The notes under the pieces are model-generated. The model saw only the letters and a list, made by a program, of their open reading frames with translations, did not search any database and was not told where the DNA came from. Below are positions 1 through 12,900 of a DNA stretch of 64,000 nucleotides, piece after piece. Numbering within the stretch: the stretch's first letter is position 1; the number at the start of each line of letters is the position of its first letter. This DNA is from Trichosphaerium sp. ATCC 40318 (lineage: Eukaryota > Discosea > Flabellinia > Trichosidae), in the NCBI GenBank assembly GCA_038496445.1, contig JALMLS010000621.1, positions 62,001 to 126,000 on the forward strand, read 5' to 3'. The translations under genes and the position numbers were made by a program.

Positions 1-2
1 AT

Positions 3-581
3 GGAGTTGCGATAGCAATGCCTAGAGCTTATGGATCTGTGTTGGATGTGTTTGCCAATCCTTCAATCGACACTGTGGCGGTTGTAGCTGAGAGTACGTT
101 ATCTACGCTCACACAACTACACAGAGAAGGTGTAGTGCATAACAACATCACGCCAGATAACATCTTGGTGTTCCCTTCAATGGACATAATGCTCACTGAT
201 TTTGGCGCTTCTGGGTATGTAAAGGATACCAGAAAGCTCAAAACCTTTAAGGGCACTCCTGGTTATGTGTTGCCGTCTGTTGAGCGCAAAGGGTACACAA
301 CGCAGAATGACCTTTACGCAGTCGGTGTGACGACAATGCGTATCGCATTAGGCGACGAATACGTGCCTTGCGATGAGTACTCTGGTGAAGGTGAGTTCGA
401 GGTTAACCGCCTCTGCTTTCAAAAGTTGAAGGAAGTATTCCTGAAACGCTTTGAGCACTCGCTTCACCATGATGAGTGCTTGCTAGTCGATTTTGTTCAG
501 GCTTGCCTGGAACCATCAACCGAGTATCAGAGTGCGTCGGATTTGATGGAACATGATTTCATCTCATTAGCGTATGACTGA
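3..581 (+). CDS. Protein kinase-like C-lobe, probable pseudokinase, 5' truncated by the window edge
   Basis: The reading frame is open to the left edge, so the gene starts outside the window; the Met at 18 is internal. About 190 residues of a kinase C-lobe are visible and end at TGA 579-581. After the hinge and helix E (LTQLHREGVVH) the catalytic loop reads HNNITPDN, where active kinases have HRDxKxxN. The catalytic Asp is therefore Asn and the following Lys is Thr. The magnesium-binding DFG (LTDFGASG) is present. The activation segment ends GTPGYVLPSVE, a weak APE-type motif, followed by a typical helix F region (NDLYAVGVTTMRIALG). Loss of the HRD Asp with DFG kept suggests a pseudokinase or a very weak kinase; this is inference. 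The N-lobe, including the glycine loop and VAIK Lys, is not in the window. No intron is visible in this part. Confidence 0.8.
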   Translation, partial: GVAIAMPRAYGSVLDVFANPSIDTVAVVAESTLSTLTQLHREGVVHNNITPDNILVFPSMDIMLTDFGASGYVKDTRKLKTFKGTPGYVLPSVERKGYTTQNDLYAVGVTTMRIALGDEYVPCDEYSGEGEFEVNRLCFQKLKEVFLKRFEHSLHHDECLLVDFVQACLEPSTEYQSASDLMEHDFISLAYD

Positions 582-664
582 AGGTCGGTGTAGAATCTCT
601 TGGGATGCCATTGTTTTTGGCAAAGGAGTTTTTTTTTCAGAGAGTTTTTTTAAATTGTAGGTGG

Positions 665-701
665 GATCTTTGGTTTTGGGTTGTGGTATGAACCAAAGAT
701 C
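665..701 (+). repeat. Perfect 11-bp hairpin in the kinase 3' region
   Basis: The arms GATCTTTGGTT (665-675) and AACCAAAGATC (691-701) are perfectly complementary around a 15-nt loop. The hairpin lies about 85 bp after the kinase stop codon, so it is probably transcribed as part of its 3' UTR. Confidence 0.7.
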
Positions 702-740
702 TTCTCTCATTTCTCTCTATATTTATGTTTTTAAAGGGTA

Positions 741-778
741 CCCTTGTTGGTTTGGTATTGTGGGACGAACCAAAAGGG
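741..778 (+). repeat. Second, imperfect hairpin with related arms
   Basis: The left arm CCCTTGTTGGTTT (741-753) pairs with AACCAAAAGGG (768-778) with one bulge. The GGTT/AACC core is shared with the hairpin at 665-701, so the two look like a tandem pair of related 3'-UTR stem-loops. Confidence 0.5.
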
Positions 779-2288
779 CTAGACCTAATTTTTTTTTTAT
801 TTTTTATTGGATTACTTTTTTTATTTTTTAGGTGTTTTCTGTTTCCTTGATCGTATTGTGTGTGTGCGTGACAGGTTATTCTGTAACAGTTTGCCTCTTT
901 AATAAAATAATTATTCGTTTGATAACATTGGAAGTTGTTGTTTGTTCATAGTCATTGCCATTCATCGTTGCATTCTCAGTTTTTTTTCTTGTCTTGTTTT
1001 CACAATTGAGCCATTCTATTTCAAAACTCATTGAAGTGTCATTATAAAACGTTGATAAATATATTGCATGCATATGAGACGATGCAAGAGAAGCGTAGAA
1101 TATCGCAGCTTTGAAAACAAATAAAAAAAGCATTATTGTTTGTACTTATTGTTACCTTGAGGCTTATTTTTTTGCACTCAACTGGTAGCTGCCAACAATC
1201 TTTATGTATTGTACATTGCTTTTTTTAATATTGCTGTAACCTTTTAAGGACGGGAAATCATACAGGCGTCCACCTCAGCCAGCTACTGCCGAGGTTTTGG
1301 GAGTTTTTGTTGGAATTGTCAATTCCTTTTTTTTTTTGTTTTGTTTTTCTCGCAGATGACAAATCTGCTGTCGAGAGAAAGTACCAAAGTATTTCTTTTT
1401 ATCATACCAAATACTTGATAGGAAAAAAATTGTGGTAACACCTAAAGTAGTCCACATATCCTCTGGGCACTGCTAAACACTCAAAACGTTGTTTTTCTCA
1501 TTGTTGCGTTTTGCAAATCAATCAGAAATTTGAACCACTTTTCGATCTTGCATCAAACACAAATACTCGAATTTCGATATAGACGTTTACTTTAGTACCC
1601 TTTTGGTTTATGTAACTGTACAAACGGCACTACAAGGATGCAAAAACCACAACGCCAAAAGCAAAGCGATTTGCAAGTGCTGCAAAAAACAATACCAAGT
1701 GCGTGCTCGGATAATTGCTTCAGCTTAGGTAGTAGTCAAAAAAAATGATAAGCGTTACACGCCTGTCAGAAGTATCTTGCAAAAGTACATTGTCCCATAA
1801 CATCCAGTCGCAGTGGGTTACAGCGTATCCATCGCAGTAGACTAAGCGTACAGAATGCATGTCTTTCTACATCCTTGACAAGTCAGTGTCGATCCAGAGG
1901 TTGTAGTGTTGGCACAAATAATCGATAGGCATGAAACAACACAGATGAGGGTTACAGAAGTACGTGTCATCTTGTTTTAGGGTTATCGTCAATTGTCATG
2001 TTAATAGTTAATTAACTTGCCAACTTTTTTTTGTATGTGCGGTTTGACATAAACTAGTCTCGATAAGTTCATGGCTATTAAGATCCAAAGTAGAACTATC
2101 AACTAAATTGCCTATTTTTCAGCAAAGTAAACTGTCTTATACCACCGGTTAGCACCATTGTGGTGACTGTCTGCCTTTTATCAGATACATTTTGTCTGAT
2201 TAAAAATTTCCTCTATTTTTTATTATTATTAATGTACACGTGTTTTGGGATTTCTTTTTTTTTTTCATATTTCTTTTTTTTGATATAA

Positions 2289-5200
2289 TTACAAGTAGTC
2301 ATCAACCACTCTTGCCGGAGGCGGACGTTGTGGTATAGGAGGTAAACGTGTTTTTTTTTGTACTCTTCTTACTTCTGTACGTAATTTTGTTAAATCCCTT
2401 GCAGGACAAGAATAACTAAGAGCACGTGTTCGCTAAAAATAAAATTAATAAATGTTTAGATTTTGTGTTTTGGACTTACGTTTCTCCTTTTGAGCTTTGG
2501 TGTTCCTCCTGATGGTTGTGGAGGTATTTTAGGTAGTTTCTTTGTAGCTCCAGGTGGTACAGGTCTTCTCATCCGTGGTGGACCTCGTGGAGAGGCCATC
2601 TTAGGTGTGCTTGGAGGTGGATGTGTAGGACTACTTTTTGGAGGTACAGGTCTTCTTACTGTTGGTTTAGAGTCTTTTTCTTCAGATGATTCACCGTTTT
2701 GGTTTGTATTTACAGTCGGTTCCTCTTTTTCTGCTTCTTCTGGTATTATAGGATCAATTGGCCTCAATCCACCAGGCGAAGTAGATAAAGGACGTCTTAT
2801 TGGTGCAAACAAAGGTTTTGGTTTTGGTGGCCTTACATTTGACATTCTAGATTGGAGTTAACTTTTTGTTTTTGATGCATAGGCAGCTTTGAAGGCGAAA
2901 GCCTATGGTGGAGATCAAGGCGTACCTTCTCTGTTGTTTTAGTTTTATATTTTTCAAGGCTATTGTGGCGCTTCTGTGTCGACCTGAGGATAAACGATAA
3001 GTATTTTTTTCGAATCGTTTTTTTTTTTTTGGTTTTGATAAGAACTTACGCATTTGTTTAGGGCTATTTACTTTTGATGCTGTGTGTTCTTTCTTATGGT
3101 ACGAAATGCTATCAACCTGAAGTAAATGTAAGATAAAAGCTCGAACCTCAAAAATCAACAAAACACGTGCCCATTCTTTAGCTTCTTCTATTGAGTCTGT
3201 ACGTATATAATAAGCTTTACTTTCGCATTGTAACCACTCTTTATGCTTTGTTTTCTTTGCTATGACTATCGTGAATCCATTACCTAATAATAGTATTTAA
3301 TAATCACTGTGTTAAGTATATAAAAAACAAAACTAATCAACCGGGGGAGTTCCTGTACAAAATAAAACAGAGCGGAAAAATAATGTCCGCAAAAGTTGTG
3401 CAGTATCTTTTTTAAGGTTCTCAACAGTTAAAAAGTGCGTACCATGTGGTAAAAATGCAACTCGTTCTATATCTGATAAATCGACCATTTGTTCCATCTC
3501 ATATGGCTTTGAAGGCGCAAGGCTCTTTTTTAATAGCTTCCTTAAATTAATTTTCTTCTTGGCAAGGAGTAATGCATCATTAAACAAAAACAAGACACCT
3601 GTTGATACAAATAGAGTGAGAATCTTTTTTCTTTTGTTTTGATTTGAATCAAAACGTGATTTATCACGTGTTTATTCAGTTCTTTTTTTTTTTTCTAAAC
3701 CTTACCTTTTGTTTTAGGGTTAATATCAGCACCATATATAATCTCACTTTGCCGTATAAGCTTACGACTGATAGCAACCAAGTCCTTTAAAAAAAAGTAA
3801 GAAATGACTTAAGGTATTTAAGTAAGACTTAAAAAAAAGTTGATCGTTTCACGTGAGATCTCCGAAATTAGATGTTATAACGCACCACAGAGTGTTTACT
3901 TCCTTTTCCTGAAATACTAATAGGAAATTAAGGAGATGGAGTTTTTATTGTTGTAGTACCTGTCTCCGATGTGAACGAGAACTAAAGTTGCCTCGTATAT
4001 TTTTTTTTGAGTATCCATCTTTGTTGCTACGGACGATACAAGCTTTAATGCTTCCTTCAAGCGCTCATAATCCTCATGTGTTTCGGGTGTACATTTAAGA
4101 AGCTCTTTGATAAGAAGAGGATACTTTGTAACGCGTTGAATTGGCTAGGAAGTAAAAGTTAGTAAAATGACTTTCCGCCATAAAAAGATGGTCTGTCCTG
4201 TTTTTTTTCTGTTTGTTTTTATTGTCTTACCTTTATTCTGTAAGAAGATAACGTTTGTCCAACAATCAAAGCTTGTTTCTATGACCATAATGAGAAAAAA
4301 GGTAAAAAAAACCATTGACTAAGAAATTTAGTCTTACACTCAGGAACTCATCGAAAGCTGGCATCTGTCTTAATCTCATGATTGTTTCCGTTGTTGAATC
4401 AAATGACATGACATACGTCGAGTATATAAGGAAGTATTTGCCCTACAAATCACGTTTTAGAGAAAATTTCGCTTCTTTTTTTTTCTGAAAAATACAAAAG
4501 AACTACAAAACATGTTGGTTCAACAGTTGACGTACAAACTTTAAGAATATATCACCAATTAACTCATTACTAGGCCATTCGTTATTTCTAGAAACTAGTT
4601 CTCCTAGGAATTCCTTGTTTATATTTAATATCGTCCGTAACTCGCTGAACATTGCAGCGTATTGACCTAATAAAAAAATAAGAAAAAAAAACAGTAAAAA
4701 AAAAGGTTATCGCAAATAAGATCGTAGCGAATGATCTTTAACGGAAATGAAACTCTGACGTATAGTTTAAACGTATTAAAGTAGGTTTTAATGGATCACA
4801 AAGAACAAAAACCAAAAAAAACGCTAATGGAGAGTAGGAAACAAAAAAAACACAAAACGACTTTTTGGGGATAAAGTACAACTTTTTTTTTGGTTTTTTT
4901 TTGGGTTTCGATAGAGGTGTATTACACTTTGCACTTTTTGTTAATAAAGGAATATAATTTTCGCTTTTTTCATAATCTCCACGTGATCGAACCGACAAAT
5001 TAATAAAAAAAATGTAAAATAGATCTAGAATACTCCCTTTTTCTTTAAATGTAATTAAACGTACTCTCTGATAAAGTTAAACCAGCTTCAGACGCCTGTA
5101 AACCTCTATCGTACGCCTATATTAAAAAAATTAACTACTGTTTTTCTCCTCCTGCAACATTTTGTTTTTTTTTTTTTCGTTGTCGTCAAAAAGACGCAAT

Positions 5201-5575
5201 CTAAACGAAGTGTATATATACCTCAACGCATTCTTTCAAGTCCTTGACATAGCGTAGTTCCGTTTCCACAATCTCTTGTACAACCATTCGACGCTGTTTA
5301 CTAACCGCAGGCGTCAAAGGGACCTTAGTCTTAGGTCTTGAAGGAATGTTTAGGTGAGGCGGAGCAGTTTGCTGCGCAATATTCTTGCATTTAGCCAATA
5401 AGTCCATTTTATCACGTGGTACAAATTCTCTAACTGCTGATGAGCCCAAAGAGGCAAATATTGCTCTTCTTTGAGGACCAGACAGTGGTTGACCAGCCAT
5501 GGCTTTTTGTAAGTCACTGGCTATTTTTTTCGATGTAATATTTATGCTATGATATCTCCGCCTTCTTTCTGTCAT
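2289..5575 (-). CDS. RhoGEF: DH and PH domains with proline-rich C-terminus
   Basis: A multi-exon gene starts at ATG 5575-5573 and ends at TAA 2291-2289. Exon 1 (5575-5222) has a basic N-terminus followed by the start of a DH domain, RRMVVQEIVETELRYVKDL, which matches the CR1 signature. Later exons supply GQYAAMFSELRTIL, IGDIFLK, GKYFLIYSTYV, then CR3 with PIQRVTKYPLLIKELLK (about 4147-3963), the most diagnostic DH motif. A PH domain follows: VLFLFNDALLLAKKK (about 3600) and IEEAKEWAR (about 3185). The final exons (about 2290-2845) encode a Pro/Lys-rich tail with RRPVPPK-type SH3 ligands. DH domains load GTP onto Rho/Rac proteins and PH domains bind phosphoinositides; this is family knowledge. 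The Rac-like GTPase at 47 kb is a possible substrate. Boundaries of some small internal exons were set by eye and may shift. Confidence 0.88.
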
Positions 5576-8566
5576 GTTTGCTACGCCCTTTTTGAAGTCC
5601 TTTTGCGCTGTTTTCTGTTAATTGCCTATACGGATTCCTCTCAGGTATTGTTCGATTATACACGACGGTATGTTGTTGTGTATAACAAGGGGTTTTCGAA
5701 GGAGCGAGAAGAGTTGTTTGTAGTGTAAACTTTAAGAAAAAAACGAAAATCACATAAAGCAAATTAGTTTTGTGAGAAAACTGCACTGTTTTTGCCCTCA
5801 CGTGGGTTATGCTGGGGAGCTTATTACATATTATACAAAAGTGTTGTAATTGAAATATAACTTAATGATATGCTGGTGACAACATACAATCGTTGTTGAA
5901 AACGCAAACCATGTAATAATAATGTTTCGGAGCACGTTTGTGTTCTAAACATAGGGTTGTTAGTACTACCGAGGTTATATGACGACAACAAACGGGGTGT
6001 ATGCGTGGGACACTTTAGGGGAACCATTCTTAGAACAACCAACCTCACTACTAATGTAAGTATTGCCTTCACCAATTTCCACGCGTTTCCAAAGCAAAAA
6101 CATAAGGTGCTGTTGTTCATGATTCCGGTATTTATTTTTGACCTTGAATTGTAGCTATAATGGTACGAGAGCGTGTCCCGTTTCTGAACTCGCAAAGGTA
6201 TATACCCTAAACGAATTAGACTTCAAACTCGAACGATTTTTTTTCGAAGACAGAAAATGAAAATAAAATTATGATTGGAAAGGCGGTGGCTCTCTGCTCG
6301 CTAGTGTTCCTCAGGTGACTTCAACGAACAAGGCTATTCAACAAAGAAAGCTCCGTCATTATGAAAACAAAAACTCCCAAAAAGCACAAAGACGCTAGGA
6401 GACACGTGCCTGCCAAGTGCCAAGGTTCAATTTGCCATCAGTAATAGGTATTGTTATGTTAGCTCCGAATAATGAAGACTTCACGTGTGCAGGCATGTCA
6501 TCAGGTCCTTCACAAGAGTGCCTATAACTCTTGCTTTCCGGTACGATAGTATCAACTATATCAGCCATGTCTCAAAAAAACTTATAAGACCTCAAGGCAA
6601 CCATAACGGTTTGTTTTTTTTCTTTTTTTTTTTTGGTTTGTTTTCTACCTTGTGCTCTTACCTAAGCGTACGTCTTTATCCCAGTTTTCATTTAGAGATA
6701 GTGCTGCTGATGTGTGTTGTACTAAAAACAAAAAGTAAGCATGTTGGCGCTAGGTTGACGTTTGATGTTGGGTTTTCTTTCAACAGAATCGTTTTATATT
6801 GTGAACTGCTTGAATATGAGCGTGTGGAGTCGTTGTAGGACGTACAGAATAAATTGAGGAGACCAACCTTATATTCTTTTATCTGAGGTACCTGGTATCG
6901 TGTATGTATGGTATAAAGCCGTTTATACACTCTAAACTAACGTACGCGTTTACAAATTTCTTCGGTAACCTAAGAACAACTTAAACTTCATTCCTGCATG
7001 CACAAAAATACAACTTAGCGTAGTAAATGCTATTTTACGTAACTTTTACAAATACGTACCAAATGACAACCTCTGCCTAGCCTCGGCATCTTCACAGTCT
7101 GTTGTGACCACATAATACGTAAATAGCGCCCGTATTACAAACGACGACAAAAAAAGCAACGGAATTGACTCGACTTTCCGAGATGTTGTTTTTTGCTTCA
7201 GCGTGACCACCCATATTTTTATTTGGGTACGATTGCCGTGTATAGTCACAAAGACCAGCCCGAAGTATCTAGAGGGACTATCTTTATAAGTAGTTTTCCA
7301 ACTGTTAATCCCACGTGACAAAAGATGACCAGTTCATGAGGCATTGTAAATCAGCAAAATAAAATGGAACAAGCATGCGTTTTGAGCTCAAAGTATTGGT
7401 GTAAAGTAAATTATAAGTCTTAATCACTGCTTACCACTCCGTTAGTTATTCACAATCACAATAATTAACTCCTTTTTGTAAATCACAAACCAAGACAAGA
7501 ATATAGATGCACGTGATTTGTATTCTGGATAGAGACTATTTTAAACCAAGAAACGACAACAAACTCCATGTTAGTTCTACCCGTAGCGTGCTCAATCACT
7601 TTTACCAGGAGTATGTCAAGTGGTTGCCACTTTTGAGAAACGCTTGTATCATCGCTCGTGCTAATGATGGACAAACAAGACAAAATGACTGACATTGAGG
7701 TTTTAGATGTTCCACTGGAATACCATTAGATACAATCCCGGCGAAATAATTGGGCGCATTTATTTCGCCGGGAAAAGGAAAAGAATGGACTGTACATCAA
7801 TTCCTCCTTTCTCGTCGTGTACAACTCGTTATGCATTACTGAAAACTTACTATTGATAAATAAAACTTGTAGGATTAGCCCGCCACCACCGTTTCGCTCC
7901 CATATCCTTTCTTCTTACAAAGGGGGTAGAAGGTCTGGAGTGGTTGGTCTCTTTGGTTTGTACCGATTAAGGCCAAACACGTGTTCACTTGTTTATCTCT
8001 CTCCGTCACAGGGAGTGAATGGTTATGTTTTCTCTCGTATGACAGATGATGCTTTGTCTGCTCTTTGGAATCACTAAATTTAGGTTTTTATAACCCAGTG
8101 TCACGCTTGGGTGGTGTACATAATATCGAGTCAAGGGGTTGTACATTTATCATGGATACACACCGCCTTTTAGGGTGTATGAATATAATAAGTGGATCAA
8201 AAATATCTCTCTGGTGCATATAATCGTACTGGCATGTAATGCAACTTACAATTGGCTTGTGCCACTTTAAAGTATTGAATGTGCATCACTGTCATAAAGG
8301 GTCTAATGCGAAGCACTCAAACGTAAATCATTATTTTTGCCATTTACAGAGTTATCTTAACCTTACGCTGATATTTTTATTTTATGTCTTTTGGTATTAC
8401 TCAGTGATGAATAGACTGTGATGGTATTCGTATTAATTGGTTCTTCTGCGATAGCCACTTGTGAAGAAAGACGATATAAGTGAACAACTTCATTAGCTTA
8501 AGCGTTTATTTTACATTACATTCTTATCACGTGGATGCACGTGACAAGTACAGCCTAAGATTTTTT
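5576..8566. other. Intergenic region, 3.0 kb, no recognisable gene
   Basis: The left end should hold the RhoGEF promoter and the right end lies beyond the 3' end of the giant gene. Open frames of 60-123 codons occur on both strands (for example 5824-6195 minus, 6485-6838 plus, 7046-7321 minus), but none has a recognisable motif, codon bias or consistent exon chain. Several CACGTG hexamers are present (near 5799, 6401, 6482, 7313, 7510, 7977, 8527 and 8538), as is a GC-rich hairpin at 7737-7772. Confidence 0.5.
7737..7772. repeat. Perfect 13-bp GC-rich inverted repeat
   Basis: The arms CCCGGCGAAATAA (7737-7749) and TTATTTCGCCGGG (7760-7772) are exactly complementary around a 10-nt loop. The outer seven base pairs are all G or C, in sharp contrast with the AT-rich surroundings. 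No adjacent gene explains it. It could be a structured RNA element, a protein-binding palindrome or a relic of a small transposon. Confidence 0.75.
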
Positions 8567-9987
8567 TTACTCTACAAAACCGTCTAGCGAGGTGGTTGAG
8601 TCATAGTCAGGAAGCTTGAACGGCTTTTTGCTTTTGGCGTTGAGTCTTGCATAATCGATATGCTTGAACTTTGAAAATTTGAAGTTGGTGTCCCATATGT
8701 TACGAAGTACGTAGTCTTTCCATTTACCATCAATAACACCTTCTCCATTTATACCATGATGATTTATCTCTACAACTTCTTTCCAAGCTGTTTGTCCAAG
8801 AACACCTACATCAGGAAGTCAGAAAAAACAAAACAGATTCTATAAGAAAAAGTTGCTGTAAACGTACCGTGTGGTTGGTCTTTTAGAGCACGTTTATCGC
8901 CGTTGTACTTGGTTCTCATATTCAGATGGCAGGTGCTATGTGATGAAGATGAGAATCTGACAGAGATTCTGTAGTGCTGAGTGATGACTTGAATGCGATC
9001 ATTGTTTGCTTTTGATCTTTTCAGTTTTCCCAAGCTCAGTGTCTTTCTCGCCCCTGATGCAAGTGGTCCACCGTTGAATTCAATACGATGAGACAGATTA
9101 TTACGATCACATGATACAAACAATCTGTCATTTCCAAGGATAATACCGATCTGACCCATGTATGTTTTGTTACTCTTTTCGCGGAGATCAGCGTGTACAA
9201 ATAAAGAGTTTACAGCCACATCGTTGTCGCTAATGATGGCATAGTACATGTCTGGCTTTGCGTGGAAATCTATGAGGTACATCAGCGAGTGTTCAAGAAG
9301 TAAAGCACGAGGTTGATAAAAAGCGTACCGAATTTTTGTCCGTTGAATCCAACAAAGTGAGGGTCACCAGAGATACCTGGGTTTACACAACGGAATGTGA
9401 AGCTAAATACACTTTCTCTGTTGGTTGTGGTATTACGCAATGTTATCGTGATGTTGATGAATTGCTCTAAAAACATGTGTGAGCCATTTGCTTTTAATAG
9501 CTGTATTGCTCAAGGCATACCTGTTAATAAAGTGACATTTTGAGACGTGAAGACAGGGCCAGAAGTGTCTGTGAATGAAGATCCATCAAGAGAGAATTCG
9601 AAAGTAACTTCGTCTGTATTTACAGTGTCGACACTGACTTGAATAACACCGTCAGGAACAAGTTGCTTATTCAGTGTGATGCCATCCTAGGAGCACAAAA
9701 GTGAGACCAAAGCGTTTTAACTTTGAAAATTACGTACCTGTAAGATAACAACAATACCACCTGTTGGACTGATGATTTCAGGCATACGTGTCATATCAGG
9801 AACAAGGAAGAACCCAAAATCAATATTATTATCTTCAAAAGGAAGTGCTCCTGTTGTCAATGTAGCACAAGACAATTCAGATAAAATCCCATCACCGAAG
9901 ACGTCAATAGATTGAATAGGACCTCCATCAGAATCCATGGTAGGATCCCCACCTTGACCTGAGAGTGTAGGTTGAAATCCTGTATCA
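8567..9987 (-). other. C-terminal non-repeat part of the giant protein, with GDPHF module
   Basis: After the last SdrD B-like domain the exon chain runs 9738-9987, 9521-9686, 9329-9466, 8868-9269 and 8567-8805. Exon 9329-9466 encodes NPGISGDPHFVGFNGQKFG, resembling the GDPHF motif that opens von Willebrand factor D-type and related root-cap-like modules. The downstream part has few cysteines and ends with the sequence TTSLDGFVE and stop TAA 8569-8567. No transmembrane helix or GPI-type tail is visible, so the protein may be released or held non-covalently. Assignment to a named domain family is tentative. Confidence 0.55.
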
Positions 9988-12900
9988 CTAGAAAGATATG
10001 AGGTACTGACATCAAAGAATGAAAGGCGTACGTGACATTCACACAAATGGTGTACTCAGTATTTGGGAAGATGCCATGGTCAGGAGTTGTAAAGTTAAAG
10101 TTACCGCCGGCTAGAAAGTTTATATGAGTACTTGGTGGTCATGGTATTATCTAGCAAGCGTACTTGTAGTTGTAGTAACAGCATAGAACATGTTGTTTTC
10201 AAGAACAACGATTTGAATATCAGGAATACCGGTATCTTCAGGGTCTAAACATCAAAAGTAAGAACTTTTCCTTCAATTCAATGGGCTTTTGTACCTTGTA
10301 TACCATCCCCATCGATATCCAAAAAGATTGAGTCTCCAAGTTCTACAGAGTCTGGTAGGAACCCAAAGTCTACAATTGTCGATACATCAGTGTTGTTTGA
10401 TCCCAGCACAACTGTTGCACAAGCAGCAGAAGTTTCTGGAATACCATCTCCATCAACATCGATTAGCCTTTTTCACGGTTAGTACAACACATTTTATGTT
10501 ATTGATTGTTTCCGTACATTGGCAATCCATCAGAGTCTGATCCAACAGGTGCAGGTACATTTGCTGGAGAGGGGAAGAGCAAAGGAGGACTTCCAAAAGG
10601 CACACAAACTTCGTAAGTGGCATCAGGAATCAGTTGGGTAAAGTTGTAGCCACCGTCTGGATCGCTAACTGTTGAGTCCACAAGTGTTCCATTAAGGAAT
10701 AAAAGAATGGTTGCATTGCCAATTGGCGGTTCTGAAGGATCTAGTTGAAAAAAAAGATTAGCGAAGGGTGACTAGGTAGTAAGATAGTCTTGTACCTTGA
10801 ACGCCGTCTCCGTCTGTGTCAAAGAAAAGAAGGTTACCAATAGTAGATGGAACGATGATTACTGCGAAATCAACGTTATCTGTGAAAGATCCATCGAGCG
10901 AAGTGGTTACTTCTCCGCAAGATGCGCGATCGTTTGTGCCATCACCATCAAGGTCAAAATCAAATGATAAGACACCATTTGAATCCATACCAGAGTCAGA
11001 ACCTTGGCCTGGTGGAGGAATCAAAGGAAAGAATGGTCCACCCAATACACCAGAGATATCAGCGCAAACAGTGTAGTTTGTATTACGAGAAAGAGGTGGT
11101 GAAGGGAAACTGTATCTGCCCATAGTATCAGTTGTAGTTGTTGTAACAATGACACCAGAAGTATCAAATATAACGATGAAAACACCACTTGGTCCATCTT
11201 CTCCAGGATCTGCGAAAAGGTGTTAGTCACGTGCGCAGTTTTTAAGAAAGAAGGGTTGACATACCTTGTACGCCATTCCCATTGTCATCTAAGAAAATGC
11301 GATCTCCGACGAGCATAGTTACAGGTGGATGAATGATTCCTATATCCACTGTAGTGCTTAAGTCTAAGCCTGACAATGGCGTTGTGACGGTTGTACAAGC
11401 TGCAGGTGCAGGTGTGCTACCGAAATTGAAAGTTGAAAGAGTGGCATCATAGTCAAGGTTTTCATCAGAGCCGATATTGAATGGAGACACTGTCTCATCT
11501 TGTTCGAGTTCGACGCAAATTATATACTCTGTCAAAGGATCGATGCCATCTGATGACACAAAAGTGTACATGCCATTGGTATCAGTAGTTGTACGACTGA
11601 TTTCAGTTCCATTTGTCAGCGCGATTACAACCAAACGAGATGGTACAGGCAAATCACCAGAATCTTTGTGTTGAAAATTAGAAATGATTGAACTGACTGT
11701 GAAATGGTTGTACCTTGAATGCCATCAGAGTTTATATCAAAAAGAACTGTATCTCCAATTTCAATTGGAGGATCAGTTATAAAACCGAAATCGTTTGTGA
11801 GGTCACTAGCACCTGCTGGGGGAGATACCTGCAATGTTGTTAGTTTTTTGTCAAATAAAACAACAAATAAACAAAAGAGATGTTGTTGTTTTTTTCGTAC
11901 AATGCTGGCGCATGAGGCTGCGTCTTGAATAAAGTCACCATTAAAGTCATAAGAATCAAGAGATCCGTCAGAATCGAGTGTATCATCAGCAATAGCATTT
12001 TGAGTTGTTGGTACAGTGCCATCAGGTTGTTGTACACAAATGATGTATGGTGTTAAAGGCAAGAACATATCCTCGCTGATAAACTGGTAGAAACCGTCTG
12101 GATTAGTTGCTCTTTGTATAACAAGGCTTCTATCTTGGCGCAATAGAACGACTTGCAAAGGAGAAAAGGTTCCATCTCCGAGGTCTAACAAAACTGGTTA
12201 ACTTTTTTGAAATCAAAAAAAAAGGTGTACCTTGAACACCATCGTAGTTCCTGTCACGGAATACTCTGTTACCAATCGAAGATTGAAGAATACCAACATC
12301 GTTAGAATCATCTATTCTCATAGGACCAGAGACTGGTGTTGTAATGTCAAAGCACGCTGCGTTTTCGTTGATAGAATCTGGAGGTTGTGAGAAATCGAAA
12401 GTATTCAATGATGCATCAAAGTCTATTGTATCGTCGCCGCCTTGGTTCGCTGGTGCTACGGTTTCACTCGGTAGAAGCTCAACACATATTGTGTAAGGTT
12501 GGTTGGGAATGATACCGTCGGTGGAAACAAAACGATAATTGCCGTTTCCATCTGTATCTGTTCTTGATACTTCTGTTCCTTGATAGATAATAACGACTGT
12601 TCGGGAAGAAACAGGTTCGTCTCCACCATCTTGTAGGCCATCATTGTTGATATCGAATGTAACACTGTCTCCAATTTCAATAGGAGGATCTGTCAAGAAT
12701 CCGAAATCTATGGTCCTATCAGATGACCCTCCAGGTGGCGAATCCTAGAAAACACGTGTTACAACCTTACATTGTCAAAGAGTTTAGAAGTGTCGTACAA
12801 TATCAGCACATGATGCACTGTCAGGTGTGCCATCACCATCAAAGTCATAAGCACTAGTTGTACCATCAGAATCAAATGCGTCACCAACAGATGCAACATT

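Larger units (their letters stand above)
582..2288. other. Intergenic region, 1.7 kb, no recognisable gene
   Basis: This stretch follows the kinase stop and runs to the convergent 3' end of the RhoGEF. It holds two consecutive hairpins (665-701 and 741-778) and a candidate AATAAA polyadenylation signal near 899, within the likely kinase 3' UTR. Long T and A runs are common. Short open frames on the minus strand (876-1133, 1275-1457) are low-complexity and have no recognisable motif or splice context. I see no RNA gene. Confidence 0.5.

Noticed and set aside
2463-2861. Plus-strand Gly/Phe-rich frame
   Set aside because: Antisense of the proline-rich last exons of the RhoGEF.
5824-6195. 123-codon minus-strand frame
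   Set aside because: No motif, signal or exon chain; length is within chance for this composition.
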